Below, in pieces: positions 6,466-14,825 of a stretch of 17,746 nt of DNA. A program made the position numbers and the translations under genes. The notes beneath the pieces were generated by a model. The model was not told the origin of the DNA and ran no database searches. It saw only the letters and a list, made by a program, of their open reading frames with translations. Position 1 is the stretch's first letter; each line of letters opens with the position of its first letter. Source of the stretch: JAWPNA01 sp045402695 (GTDB lineage Bacteria > Acidobacteriota > Polarisedimenticolia > JACPZX01 > DASXTC01); contig JAWPNA010000478.1 of NCBI GenBank assembly GCA_045402695.1, forward strand, positions 1-17,746. Reading direction: 5' to 3'.

Positions 6466-6708
6466 TCACCGGTCGCGGCCGGCTCGCCGCCGCATCTCCT
6501 GGATGGCGCCCACGCTCGAGAAGGTGGAGACGAGATAGGGCACCATCACGGTCACGCCCATTTTCAGAAGGCGGCTGGCCGACACGTCGCCGGCAAGCAT
6601 CGCGTCGCCGTGATTGACCATGATCAGGGCCGCTCCGACGACCGCCGCGTACTTCAACGCCCTTAGCACGATGGGTCTCGATCTCGCGAGCTGCGCCCAT
6701 CCCGTCAT
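6466..6708 (-). CDS. nrtS: NrtS-like small nitrate/nitrite transporter
   Basis: An 80-residue protein with two hydrophobic helices: ALKYAAVVGAALIMVNHGDA and, after the linker MLAGDVSASRLLKMG, VTVMVPYLVSTFSSVGAI. The NHGDAxLAGD turn, the VPYLVSTxSSV segment and the length match the NrtS family. NrtS was described in cyanobacteria as a small nitrate/nitrite transporter that works as a pair of related subunits; here only one gene is seen. ATG 6708 is preferred because GGAGAGG lies 8 bases upstream. The GTG at 6717, three codons earlier, has the same purine run directly against it. The gene follows the M50 peptidase gene by about 60 bases on the same strand and could share its transcript. No nitrate reductase is nearby. 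Confidence 0.78.
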   Translation of the reverse strand: MTGWAQLARSRPIVLRALKYAAVVGAALIMVNHGDAMLAGDVSASRLLKMGVTVMVPYLVSTFSSVGAIQEMRRRAGRDR

Positions 6709-6768
6709 CACCGGCACCTCTCCATCATTGAGATTGAGACACGACCCACCCGAGGCGATGCGGCAGAC

Positions 6769-7497
6769 CTAGAATCCTCCGGCGTACAGCAGCCGGAGCA
6801 CGAACCCGAACACCGGATCGAAGATATAGCCAAACACCTGCCAGGCCAGCAGAAGCCCCAGCATCCCCATCATCGGGCTGGCCCTGAGCGCATCGATCAG
6901 GCGGCCGGCGCTGTCGGGAAACAGTCCATGCAGCACGCCGCTGCCGTCCAGCGGCGGCAGGGGCAGCAGGTTGAAGAGGAACAGCAGCACGTTCAGGCTC
7001 AGCGCTACCGACAGACCCATCGCGAGGGGGTGCATCAGCGAGCCGGGGCCGTAGCTTGCGTTCGGCTCGACAAGGTGGCTAATGCTCAAGCCATCCACGT
7101 GCGGCACGACGAACGTCCCCGCGCCCAGAAGGAGGCTCAACGCGGTGAAGCCGGCCGCGGCGATGAGCAGGTTGCCGGCCGGCCCGGCCGCCGACATGGC
7201 GGCCTGCCGGCGGGGGTGGCGCCGGGCCCAGTGCGGGTCGTACGGCGTGCTGGCCCATCCCATCATCCACCCCGCGAAGAAGAAGCTTGCGATTGGCACC
7301 AGCACCGTGCCCAGCGGCTCGCGCTGGATATGTGGCAGAGGATTGAGCGTCACCTGACCGCCGAGGTACGCGGTGTCATCTCCACCGAGGCGCGCCGCGA
7401 GCGCATGGGCCCCTTCGTGCAGTGTGAGAGAGAACAGGAAGACGAGGTACCAGATGGCGAACTCGTACAGCATCGAGGGAGCGAGCATCTCCTCCAT
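6769..7497 (-). CDS. M50 (site-2 protease family) membrane metallopeptidase
   Basis: About 242 residues, mostly hydrophobic. The first membrane helix carries the zinc motif H27-E-G-A-H31 (in SLTLHEGAHALAARLGGD). A later helix carries the second motif NLLPLPPLDGS, with D184 as third ligand. Both are diagnostic of intramembrane zinc proteases of the S2P/RseP group. GGQVTLNPLPHI and FGYIFDPVFGFVLRLL also fit the short, PDZ-less subgroup. Known members cut membrane-bound substrates; the substrate here is unknown and no anti-sigma factor is in the window. ATG 7497 is chosen because GGGAGG lies 8 bases upstream. A TTG at 7515 in the same frame is less likely. The gene is divergent from the metF-type gene. 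Confidence 0.92.
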   Translation of the reverse strand: MEEMLAPSMLYEFAIWYLVFLFSLTLHEGAHALAARLGGDDTAYLGGQVTLNPLPHIQREPLGTVLVPIASFFFAGWMMGWASTPYDPHWARRHPRRQAAMSAAGPAGNLLIAAAGFTALSLLLGAGTFVVPHVDGLSISHLVEPNASYGPGSLMHPLAMGLSVALSLNVLLFLFNLLPLPPLDGSGVLHGLFPDSAGRLIDALRASPMMGMLGLLLAWQVFGYIFDPVFGFVLRLLYAGGF

Positions 7498-7567
7498 GGG
7501 AACGGCCTCCCTCAAGGTCTCTGCGTCACCGGCCGGCAGCGGATGGCATTCTGCACCGCCGGCTCAA

Positions 7568-7596
7568 TTGAAGTCCAGGGGGACGGCCGCTATAAT
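7568..7596 (+). promoter_or_regulatory. Sigma70-type promoter of the homocysteine methyltransferase/MTHFR gene
   Basis: TTGAAG (7568-7573), a 17-base spacer and a perfect TATAAT (7591-7596). The predicted start near 7603 leaves a leader of only about 18 bases, just enough for the AGGAG ribosome site. That leaves no room for a SAM or cobalamin riboswitch. Confidence 0.8.
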
Positions 7597-7620
7597 CGCC
7601 CACCATCCTCAGGAGCAAGC

Positions 7621-9462
7621 GTGCGCAAACCCTTCCTCGAATACCTCGTCGGCAACATCGTGGTCTTTGACGGCGCGATGGGCACCGAGCTGTACAACAA
7701 GGGTGTGTTCATCAACCGGTGCTTCGACGAGATGAACCTGTCGAACCCCGATCTCGTGCGGGAAGTCCATCGCGGCTACCGGAAGGCGGGGGTGGACGTG
7801 CTGGAGACCAACACGTTCGGCGCCAACCGGTTCAAACTCCGCGCGCATGGCTTCGAGGGCAAGGTGGCGGCCATCAACGAGGCGGGTGCCCGGCTCGCCC
7901 GCGAGATCGCCGGCGAGGAAGGATACGTGGCCGGCTCGATCGGCCCGCTTGGCGTGAAGATCGAGCCTTGGGGGCCCACCGCCGAAGGAGAGGCGCGCGA
8001 GGTCTTCCGTGAGCAGGCCCGGGCGCTCCTTGAAGGCGGAGTGGATCTCATCTGCCTCGAGACCTTCACCGACCTGAACGAGATTCATCAGGCCATCCTC
8101 GCGGCGCGAGATGTCTGCGGTCTGCCCATCGTCGCGCAGATGACGCTCGAGGAAGACGGCAGCAGCCTGTACGGCACCGCCCCTGAGGTCTTCACGACGA
8201 AGCTGGAAGAATGGGGCGCCGAAGTCATCGGGGTTAACTGCAGCGTGGGGCCGCACGTGATGCTCTCATCGCTGGAGCGGATGGCCAAGGTCACCGAGAA
8301 GCCGCTCATCGCGCAGCCCAACGCCGGTGTGCCGCGCAATGTCGAGGGGCGCAACATCTATCTCTGCTCGCCCGAGTACATGGGCACCTACGCCAAGCGG
8401 TTCATCCAGACGGGCGCCAAGCTGGTGGGAGGGTGCTGCGGCACCACGCCCGAGCACCTCAAGGCGATCATCAAGTCGGTGCGGATGCTGAGACCGGCGC
8501 AGCGCCGGGCCGAGATCTTCATCCCCTCCGAGCGCAAGATCGAGGTCGTGCCGGTGCCTCGCGCCCAGAAGTCGCGCCTCGCCACGAAGATTGTCGCGGG
8601 GGAGTTCGTGACCTCCGTCGAGCTGAATCCGCCGCGCGGCATCGACACCGGAAAGGTGATGGGTGGTGCCAGGTTCCTCAAGGAGCATGGGGTGGACGCC
8701 ATCAACATCCCCGATGGAGCGCGGGCCTCTGCGCGTATGGGACCGATGTTTCTCGCCCTGATGATGGAGCGTGAGATCGGCATCGAGACGATCCTGCATT
8801 ACTGTTGCCGGGACCGGAACCTGCTGGGGATGCAGGCCGATCTGCTGGGCGCCTACGCGGCGGGGCTGCACAACATCTTGATCATCACGGGCGACCCGCC
8901 CAAGCTTGGCGATTACCCGGACGCCACCGCGGTGTTCGACGTGGACGCCATAGGTCTGACCAACATGGTGACGCGCCTCAACCATGGCTTCGACCTGGGC
9001 GGAAATCCCATCGGGCAACCCACCGGCTACCACGTCGGCGTCGGCGCGAATCCGGGCGCGGTGGACCTCGAGTTCGAGCTGAGGCGGTTCCAGTACAAGG
9101 TCGAGGCGGGGGCGGAATTCGCCATCACGCAGCCCGTGTTCGACGTAGTGCAGCTCGAGTCGTTCCTGAAGCGGATCGAGCCGTTCCGCATCCCCGTCAT
9201 CGCGGGGATCTGGCCGCTGGCATCTCTCCGCAACGCCGAGTTCATGAACAACGAGGTTCCTGGCGTGCACGTTCCCGACGAGATCATGGACCGGATGCGC
9301 CGGGCGGAGGAGAGGGCGGAGGGCGCGTCCAAGGAGGAAGGGATCCTGATCGCGCGGGAGACCCTCGCGCGGGTGAAGGGTCTCGTCCAGGGAGTGCAGG
9401 TGTCGGCGCCCTTCGGCAAGGTGGAAAGGGCCCTCGACGTGCTCTCTGCTCTCAACGACTGA
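7621..9462 (+). CDS. Bifunctional homocysteine S-methyltransferase / 5,10-methylenetetrahydrofolate reductase
   Basis: A 613-residue fusion of the YitJ type. Residues 1 to about 290 form the methyltransferase barrel: FDGAMGTELYNKG at the start, then zinc-binding C207 (GVNCSVGP) and C272-C273 (VGGCCGTTPEH). From about residue 320 the MTHFR barrel begins with VTSVELNPPRG and continues with HYCCRDRN and the flavin-site stretch LIITGDPPKLGDYPDATAVFD. The enzyme reduces methylene-THF and moves a methyl group to homocysteine, serving methionine and one-carbon metabolism in the cytosol. The length is normal for the fusion. The start is GTG 7621, five bases after AGGAG and just behind a strong promoter. 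The frame is open further upstream, but only across the antisense M50 gene. Confidence 0.95.
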   Translation: MRKPFLEYLVGNIVVFDGAMGTELYNKGVFINRCFDEMNLSNPDLVREVHRGYRKAGVDVLETNTFGANRFKLRAHGFEGKVAAINEAGARLAREIAGEEGYVAGSIGPLGVKIEPWGPTAEGEAREVFREQARALLEGGVDLICLETFTDLNEIHQAILAARDVCGLPIVAQMTLEEDGSSLYGTAPEVFTTKLEEWGAEVIGVNCSVGPHVMLSSLERMAKVTEKPLIAQPNAGVPRNVEGRNIYLCSPEYMGTYAKRFIQTGAKLVGGCCGTTPEHLKAIIKSVRMLRPAQRRAEIFIPSERKIEVVPVPRAQKSRLATKIVAGEFVTSVELNPPRGIDTGKVMGGARFLKEHGVDAINIPDGARASARMGPMFLALMMEREIGIETILHYCCRDRNLLGMQADLLGAYAAGLHNILIITGDPPKLGDYPDATAVFDVDAIGLTNMVTRLNHGFDLGGNPIGQPTGYHVGVGANPGAVDLEFELRRFQYKVEAGAEFAITQPVFDVVQLESFLKRIEPFRIPVIAGIWPLASLRNAEFMNNEVPGVHVPDEIMDRMRRAEERAEGASKEEGILIARETLARVKGLVQGVQVSAPFGKVERALDVLSALND

Positions 9463-9509
9463 CAGCCCCGCGCTCCCGGCCGCCCCTCGCGCGAGATAAC
9501 ATCCAGCGA

Positions 9510-11552
9510 ATGCACAGCCTCGATTTCCTCCGAGACCTCATCGTCATCTTCGGCGTCTCGGTGCTGGTCGTGCTGGTCCTGCACCGCCTGCGCCTGCCCT
9601 CCATCACGGGGTTCCTGATCACGGGCATCCTGCTCGGTCCCCACGGACTAAGCCTGGTGTCGGACGTTTCACGAATCGAGGTGCTGGCCGATGCCGGCGT
9701 CATCATGCTCCTGTTCACGGTCGGGATCGAGTTCTCCCTCGTCACGCTGCGGCGCCTGTGGGGCACCGCGCTCACCGGAGCCGTGCTTCCCGTGCTGGTG
9801 AGCGCCGCGCTCGCCTGCGCCGTGGCCCCTGCGCTGGGGCTGGCTCGCGGGCAGGGGATTTTCCTGGGGTTCCTGGTCGTGCTGAGCAGCACGGTCATCC
9901 CCATGAAGGCGCTGGCGGATCGAGGGCAGCTCGATTCGCCGCACGGCCGCACGGTGATCGGCGTCGCCGTCCTGCAGGACCTTCTCGTCGTGCCGATGAT
10001 GCTGATGACCCCGTATCTGACGCCGGGGCGCGCGCCCGGTGCCGGCGGCTCGTGGGCCGCTCTACTGGTCGATCCCGCGCTGGCCCTGCTGCAGGCGGCG
10101 GCCGTGCTGGGCGGTTTCCTGCTGGTGGCGCTGTGGGGAGTGCCACGCGCGCTCGCCCGCCTCGCGGCGTTGAAGAGTCGTGAGGTGTTCATCATCAGCA
10201 TTTTTTTGATCTGCCTGGGCACCGCCTGGATCACCTCTCTGGCCGGACTGTCGCTGGCGCTGGGAGCCTTCCTGGCGGGGCTCGTGATCTCCGAATCGGA
10301 GTTCGGCCATCAGGCATTGGCCGACGTCGTGCCGTTCCGCGACAGCCTCAGCAGCCTTTTCTTCGTGTCCGTCGGAATGCTGATGGATCCGCGGCTGCTG
10401 TTGGAGAAGCCGTTCGTAGTGCTCGCCTCGGTGATGGGGATCATCATCTTTAAGCCGATTCTGATCGGCGGCCTGCTGCTACTGGCGGGTCAGCGACCCA
10501 CGGTCGCCGTGCAGGTGGGCCTCGCTCTGGCGCAGGTGGGTGAGTTCGCCTTCGTGTTGATGCGCTTCGGCTCGGGCTTTCATCTGATTCCGGAGGCCGC
10601 GGGCCAGATCTTCCTGTCCGCCTCCGTCATCACCATGATCGTGACACCGCTGCTGCTGGCCGCCTCGCCGCCGCTCCTGGGCATGGTGCGCCGGTGGGAG
10701 GAGAACGGCTGGTGGCGCCCCGCGAAGGATCTGAGATTGCCCGTCCAGCCCGCCGCGCCGCTTCAGGATCACGTTGTGATCGTCGGCTACGGATTCAACG
10801 GCCGAAACCTGGCCCGGGTCCTGAAGGAGATCGAGATCCCGTACGTGGTGCTGGACATGAACCCACTGACCGTGCGGCAGGCGCGCGCGGAGGGAGAGAA
10901 CATCGTGTACGGCGACGCGTCCTCTCACGGCATCCTCGAGCGACTCGGGGCCGCCGAGGCGCGCGTGCTCGTGCTGGCCATCTCCGACCCGGTCTTGACC
11001 CGCCGGGCGGCGGCCGTGGCGAGCAGGAGCTTCCCGGGTCTTCACGTCCTCGTGCGCACGCGGTACCTCTCCGAGGTGGACGAGTTGTACGCGCTGGGCG
11101 CCGATGGGGTCATTCCGGAGGAGGTGGAGACCTCCGTGGAGGTTTTCTCGCGCGTGCTGGAGCAGTACGGCGTGCCGAGAGAGACGCTTGTGAAGCACGC
11201 GCGGAGGATTCGGGCGGAACGCTACGGACTCTTTCGCGGGGGCCGGCCGGCCTCCGTTCCCGTGGGTCCGGCGGCGGAGGTGGGGCTCTCGGACCTCAGG
11301 AAACACTTTCCGTCATCTCAGGTCATGCTATGCACGATCCCGGCGGAGTGCCCCGCGGTGGGTCGGTCGCTTCTCGAACTGGATCTGCTCAGGTCCACGG
11401 GCGCCGCGGTGCTCGCGGTGCTACGGAACACGGAGGTCCTGTCCGCTCCGTCCTTCGACGCGAGGCTTCACGCCGGAGACTCGGTGGTGCTCCTGGGGAG
11501 TCCGGAACAGGTCGGGGCGGCCTTCGAGGCGCTCATCGGACCGGCCGGCTGA
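9510..11552 (+). CDS. KefB/CPA2-type monovalent cation:proton antiporter with RCK (TrkA-N/TrkA-C) domains
   Basis: A 680-residue membrane protein. Residues 1 to about 395 form the Na+/H+-exchanger core, with LPSITGFLITGILLGPHGL, GVIMLLFTVGIEFSL, AVLQDLLVVPMML and LGAFLAGLVISESEF, the usual CPA2 landmarks. From about residue 420 a Rossmann RCK domain starts (DHVVIVGYGFNGRNLARVL, GxGxxG type) and runs to VRTRYLSEVDELYALGAD. The last 90 residues are a TrkA-C domain ending in AGDSVVLLGSPEQV. Such proteins exchange K+ or Na+ for H+ across the inner membrane under nucleotide or ligand control. ATG 9510 lies 47 bases after the MTHFR stop on the same strand, with only a weak ribosome site. The longer open frame upstream is a shadow of the metF-type gene. 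It converges on the next gene with a 4-base gap. Confidence 0.94.
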   Translation: MHSLDFLRDLIVIFGVSVLVVLVLHRLRLPSITGFLITGILLGPHGLSLVSDVSRIEVLADAGVIMLLFTVGIEFSLVTLRRLWGTALTGAVLPVLVSAALACAVAPALGLARGQGIFLGFLVVLSSTVIPMKALADRGQLDSPHGRTVIGVAVLQDLLVVPMMLMTPYLTPGRAPGAGGSWAALLVDPALALLQAAAVLGGFLLVALWGVPRALARLAALKSREVFIISIFLICLGTAWITSLAGLSLALGAFLAGLVISESEFGHQALADVVPFRDSLSSLFFVSVGMLMDPRLLLEKPFVVLASVMGIIIFKPILIGGLLLLAGQRPTVAVQVGLALAQVGEFAFVLMRFGSGFHLIPEAAGQIFLSASVITMIVTPLLLAASPPLLGMVRRWEENGWWRPAKDLRLPVQPAAPLQDHVVIVGYGFNGRNLARVLKEIEIPYVVLDMNPLTVRQARAEGENIVYGDASSHGILERLGAAEARVLVLAISDPVLTRRAAAVASRSFPGLHVLVRTRYLSEVDELYALGADGVIPEEVETSVEVFSRVLEQYGVPRETLVKHARRIRAERYGLFRGGRPASVPVGPAAEVGLSDLRKHFPSSQVMLCTIPAECPAVGRSLLELDLLRSTGAAVLAVLRNTEVLSAPSFDARLHAGDSVVLLGSPEQVGAAFEALIGPAG

Positions 11553-11556
11553 AACG

Positions 11557-12510
11557 TCACGGCGGCGGGGTGTCTCCCGTCCGCTTGAGTTCCTCTTCAG
11601 TGGCCACCTTGAAGAAGCGGTACTCCTCGTAGCGGAAGACCGTTTTGCTGTCGAGGTTCATCTTTCCCCCAGAGGACAGCGAGGTCATGCTGAGCGACTG
11701 CTCGGTCGGGTACGACAGCCCGTTGAGATCCATCCCGAAGGTCACCGAGAGCTTCCATCCGTGAGGGCGCGAGGCGAGCGGCACGCCGGCAATGGCGAAT
11801 GCCTTCTGGTACCTCCGGATCTCTGCCTGAAGCCTCTGCTCCTGACCGCTGGGCTGTGCTTCCACCGACCAGAGGTTCAGCGAGCGCGAGTCGAGCGCCA
11901 CCTGCCCGCTCCACCCGGCGATGTCGCCGCCACCTGGATTGGGCGAGATCCCGACGAAGTCGACGAGCACAAGGAGCCGGTACGCTTTCACGATCTGCCC
12001 GGCGGGGCGGAAGTGGAACTTGCCTCGATTCTCCGGACCGAACAGAGTGGCCCAGGAGTAGGCCGGCGGCACCGGCGCCTCGAAGTCGGTGCTCTTGTGC
12101 TTGACGCCGGCCTTCGTCTCGATCACTTCCTCGCGCACTTCGCGAAGGCCCCCGCCCTGCTTTTCCTCGAACAGGTAGTCGTACACCGTCCTCTGGTTCT
12201 TCTTGTAGCTCTCCGCGTTGACGTCGTAACGGCTGGCTCGCACGGTCTCGCGGCATGTGAAGCCCAGAGCGTACTTGCGGTAAAGACCCGCGCGCTCTTC
12301 GACCCTTTCCATCACGGAGATGAAACCAGGGTCGTCCTCGGGAAGCTGGGAGGGCGGGCGCCGCGCGGGCTCGTCGCCGGCCGCGGATCCAATGACGCCG
12401 CCGGCGGGATCCTGCGGGAAGGCGCCTCCCGGGGCGGGGAACAGACCCAAGAGCGACGCGATGGAGAGGACCGCTAGCGCGGGGACGCGCCGGATCGTTT
12501 CTCGGTGCAC
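11557..12510 (-). CDS. Secreted protein of unknown function
   Basis: A 317-residue product with a Sec-type signal peptide (RRVPALAVLSIASLLGLF, then APGG). A Pro/Asp-rich linker leads to a mature domain rich in Lys, Arg, Tyr and short beta-like segments (VYDYLFEEKQGGG, FHFRPAGQIVKAYRLLVLVDFVG, KTVFRYEEYRFFKV). It contains one Cys (FTCRETVRA) after the signal, and I see no catalytic motif. I do not recognise the family. The start is GTG 12510, set by GGGAG six bases upstream. The frame is open further upstream, but there it would run antisense to the J-protein promoter region. It is convergent with the KefB-type gene (4-base gap) and divergent from the J-protein gene. Confidence 0.78.
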   Translation of the reverse strand: MHRETIRRVPALAVLSIASLLGLFPAPGGAFPQDPAGGVIGSAAGDEPARRPPSQLPEDDPGFISVMERVEERAGLYRKYALGFTCRETVRASRYDVNAESYKKNQRTVYDYLFEEKQGGGLREVREEVIETKAGVKHKSTDFEAPVPPAYSWATLFGPENRGKFHFRPAGQIVKAYRLLVLVDFVGISPNPGGGDIAGWSGQVALDSRSLNLWSVEAQPSGQEQRLQAEIRRYQKAFAIAGVPLASRPHGWKLSVTFGMDLNGLSYPTEQSLSMTSLSSGGKMNLDSKTVFRYEEYRFFKVATEEELKRTGDTPPP

Positions 12511-12582
12511 GTGAATCTCCCGTCTGAGAAGGAGCAAGAGCGTAGCATACTTGGCGCGCGGCGAGCGGGTCCGCCGACTTGC

Positions 12583-12612
12583 TTGACGGCCGGAAACGGC
12601 GCGTCCTATGAT
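12583..12612 (+). promoter_or_regulatory. Candidate sigma70 promoter of the J-protein gene
   Basis: TTGACG (12583-12588), an 18-base spacer and TATGAT (12607-12612). A start near 12620 would give a leader of about 40 bases before ATG 12658. No heat-shock CIRCE-type inverted repeat is visible around it. Confidence 0.6.
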
Positions 12613-12657
12613 CCGCGAGCGACGTTCCTCACAGCAAACGGGTCCCACCACCTCGCC

Positions 12658-13728
12658 ATGAAAAAAGACTACTTCGCCATCCTCGGCGTGAAGCCGTCCG
12701 CCTCGCAGAAGGAAATCAAATCAGCCTACAAGAAGCTCGCGAAGAAGTACCATCCCGACCTCAATCCAGACAACAAGCGTGCGGAGGAGAGGTTCAAGGA
12801 GATCAGCGAAGCTCACGATGTCCTCACGGATCCAGAGAAGCGCCGCAGGTGGGAGGCGGGCGACGTCGATTTCGAATCAGTCTTCAGGGCCGGGGGGCCC
12901 AGGGGGCACGGCGAGGGCGCTCGCGGAGCGACCGGCGCGGGCGATCCTTTCAGCGTCTTCGAGTTCTCCAGCACGGGCGACCTGGGCGGGATCTTCGGTG
13001 ATCTGTTCGGCGCGATGGGAGGCGCGCGCACGGCGGATGGCGCGCGGGGGGCGGGCGCGAGGGCACGATCGCGATCCCGGGGCGCCGGCGCCGATCTCCA
13101 GTATGAAGCGACGCTGACCTTCGAGGAGGCCGTGAGGGGCACGACGGTCGGAATCGCGCTGGCGCGCACCGTCACGTGCGAGGTGTGCGGCGGGGCAGGA
13201 TTGATCAGAAAAGGAGGGAGCCGCTCCCGAGGCGAGGCGTGCGGCAACTGCTCGGGCGCCGGCGCCATCATGCGCGAAGACAAGCTCCAGGTCAGGATCC
13301 CTCCCGGCGCCGAGGATGGCTCGCGGATGCGCGTCACCGGCAAGGGAGAGGTGGGAGCTCGAGGCGGCCCGCCCGGCGACCTGTACGTGATCCTGAGGGT
13401 CGCGCCTCACCGCTACTTCAGGCGCGAAGGGAGAGACATCCTCCTCGATCTTCCGCTCAACATCGCGGAGGCGGCCCTGGGCACGCAGATCACCGTGCCC
13501 ACGATAGATGGTCCCGTCAAGCTGACGGTGCCCGCTTCGAGCAGCAGCGGCCAAAGGCTGCGATTGAAGGAACGAGGGGTCCACGCGCCTCCGGGTGGAA
13601 AAAGGGGAGATCAGATCGTCGTCCTGCAGATCGTGACGCCCCGCAGCATCGACGCCGCGTCGCGCGGGATGCTGGAGGAGTTCGACCGCCTCAATCCGAC
13701 CGATCCCCGGGCGGGCATAGGGTGGTGA
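12658..13728 (+). CDS. DnaJ/CbpA-type J-domain co-chaperone with a half-size zinc finger
   Basis: A 356-residue Hsp40. Residues 1 to about 68 are a J domain with the HPD loop (KKYHPDLNPD). A linker rich in Gly, Ala, Arg and Ser (ARGAGARARSRSRGAGAD) replaces a classic G/F region. The substrate-binding beta domains follow: YEATLTFEEAVRGTTV, then LQVRIPPGAEDGSRMRV and DLYVILRVAPHRYFRREG. Between them lie only two CxxCxGxG units, C174-C177 and C195-C198, where DnaJ has four. One zinc site could form, not two. It would stimulate an Hsp70 in the cytosol; no dnaK or grpE is in the window. ATG 12658 fits the J-domain start exactly but has no visible Shine-Dalgarno sequence. Confidence 0.93.
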   Translation: MKKDYFAILGVKPSASQKEIKSAYKKLAKKYHPDLNPDNKRAEERFKEISEAHDVLTDPEKRRRWEAGDVDFESVFRAGGPRGHGEGARGATGAGDPFSVFEFSSTGDLGGIFGDLFGAMGGARTADGARGAGARARSRSRGAGADLQYEATLTFEEAVRGTTVGIALARTVTCEVCGGAGLIRKGGSRSRGEACGNCSGAGAIMREDKLQVRIPPGAEDGSRMRVTGKGEVGARGGPPGDLYVILRVAPHRYFRREGRDILLDLPLNIAEAALGTQITVPTIDGPVKLTVPASSSSGQRLRLKERGVHAPPGGKRGDQIVVLQIVTPRSIDAASRGMLEEFDRLNPTDPRAGIGW

Positions 13729-13848
13729 CGCGGTCGGGCCCACGTCGGAAGAAGGGACGGCCACAACCAAGCGAACAAGCGCAACGCGGGCGACAGAACC
13801 GCCACTTCCATCACTCCCGATGACCGCGCGCCATGCCGCCGGTAGCCC

Positions 13849-13877
13849 TTGACTGGAGGGAGGCCCCACCGTACCTT
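13849..13877 (+). promoter_or_regulatory. Weak candidate promoter in the gap after the J-protein gene
   Basis: TTGACT (13849-13854), 17 bases, then TACCTT (13872-13877), a poor -10. It sits inside the 209-base gap between the J-protein stop and ATG 13938. Apart from this pair the gap shows no terminator, RNA gene or repeat. If real, it favours the ATG at 13938 over the in-frame ATG at 13833. Confidence 0.3.
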
Positions 13878-13937
13878 TCCCCCGGCTGCAAACCCCTCGC
13901 TGCACCCCCGATACCGGCCCGGCACGGCCGACTTGCG

Positions 13938-14807
13938 ATGCCTGACGCGCGGTCTACCTTGCAGGCCAGAGTCAATCCCAGACTTGGCGTTTTCCCCAGC
14001 GCGGCCATCCTCTGCCTGGCTCTCCTGTCACCCATGCCCTCCGGGATCTGCCTGGCCGCCGACGCGGAACTGGCATCAAGGGCCTCCGCGGGGATCGAGG
14101 CTGGCGGCGCCCGGGTGTTTGCCTCTTTCTCCTCGTCCCCGATCTTCTTCCGTCACGACATCTCGGGCGGGGCGCAGGCGGAGAAGGGCCTTGCGGATGG
14201 CTCGCTTCGTCTGCACGGGACCACGGCCGGCCTGATCACGCCAGTGCCCGATCCGCGGCTTTCCGGCCTGCCGTTGCTGGACAGGTACCGCCAGGCGCTC
14301 GAGCGCGAGACACGGAGGCTGCTTGACAGGGATCCTTCGATTCTGTGGAACGATGCCGTGGACGACGAGGGATGTCCCGCGCGACGGGTCCAGCGGAAGG
14401 CGGAGAAGATCTTCGAAGGGGCCAACGGCCGCCTCGTCTCGCGCATCGCGGAGGATCTGATCGAGGACGCCGGGAGTCTGCGCACCGCGCGCGACTACGT
14501 TGACGGGATCCGTCTCGACGTCCGGACCGGCGGTGGAGTGGGCCTGCACTCCGGCAGGAGCGATCACGAGGTTCCAGGTGTGGCCGCCAGCTTCGGCCTG
14601 GTCGCCCTCGGCAATCCACGCATAGAGGCGCGCGCAACGTTGCCCGGTGGCATCCGGACTCGCGTCGAGCTGCCGCTGCGCGATCCCGGCGTGAGAGCCA
14701 CGCTGAGCCGCGCCCTGGGGGCACGCATGCGCGGCACGCTCGGCCTGGGGGTGGAAGACTCCGGACAGAATCGGTGGGTTTCCGCCGGCGTCGAAATCAG
14801 GTTCTGA
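13938..14807 (+). CDS. Exported, possibly outer-membrane protein of unknown function
   Basis: About 289 residues from ATG 13938. A hydrophobic signal (LGVFPSAAILCLALLSPMPSGICLA) is followed by a mature part with a helical middle (LDRYRQALERETRRLLDRDP, then RRVQRKAEKIFEGANGRL). The last third, of alternating beta-like strands, is rich in Arg and Gly. The protein ends WVSAGVEIRF; a terminal Phe after alternating residues is the signature of outer-membrane beta-barrel proteins. The barrel would be small and the helical part periplasmic, which is inference. I do not recognise the family. Neither this ATG nor the one at 13833 has a ribosome site; 13938 places the signal peptide near the N-terminus. 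The gene converges on the HAD gene with an 18-base gap. Confidence 0.7.
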   Translation: MPDARSTLQARVNPRLGVFPSAAILCLALLSPMPSGICLAADAELASRASAGIEAGGARVFASFSSSPIFFRHDISGGAQAEKGLADGSLRLHGTTAGLITPVPDPRLSGLPLLDRYRQALERETRRLLDRDPSILWNDAVDDEGCPARRVQRKAEKIFEGANGRLVSRIAEDLIEDAGSLRTARDYVDGIRLDVRTGGGVGLHSGRSDHEVPGVAASFGLVALGNPRIEARATLPGGIRTRVELPLRDPGVRATLSRALGARMRGTLGLGVEDSGQNRWVSAGVEIRF

Positions 14808-14825
14808 TCGGATCGCGCCTTCCGC

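Noticed and set aside
6056..6666. Two opposed small frames over the foldback element that both encode VVCHHSV
   Set aside because: The shared peptide is only a result of the inverted repeat being read outward on both strands. No ribosome site or family similarity supports either frame.
6928..7620. Long in-frame extension upstream of the homocysteine methyltransferase/MTHFR gene
   Set aside because: It is antisense to the M50 peptidase gene, has charged low-complexity composition and no family similarity. A promoter and AGGAG place the start at GTG 7621.
7597..7620. SAM or cobalamin riboswitch before the methionine-pathway gene
   Set aside because: The predicted leader is about 18 bases, too short for any known riboswitch.
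8805..9509. Open frame upstream of the KefB-type gene
   Set aside because: It lies wholly inside the MTHFR coding region in another frame and is Arg/Gly/Ala-rich shadow sequence. The antiporter N-terminus begins at 9510.
12877..13905. 342-codon minus-strand open frame over the J-protein gene
   Set aside because: Antisense shadow of a gene with clear J-domain and substrate-binding motifs; no recognisable domain of its own.
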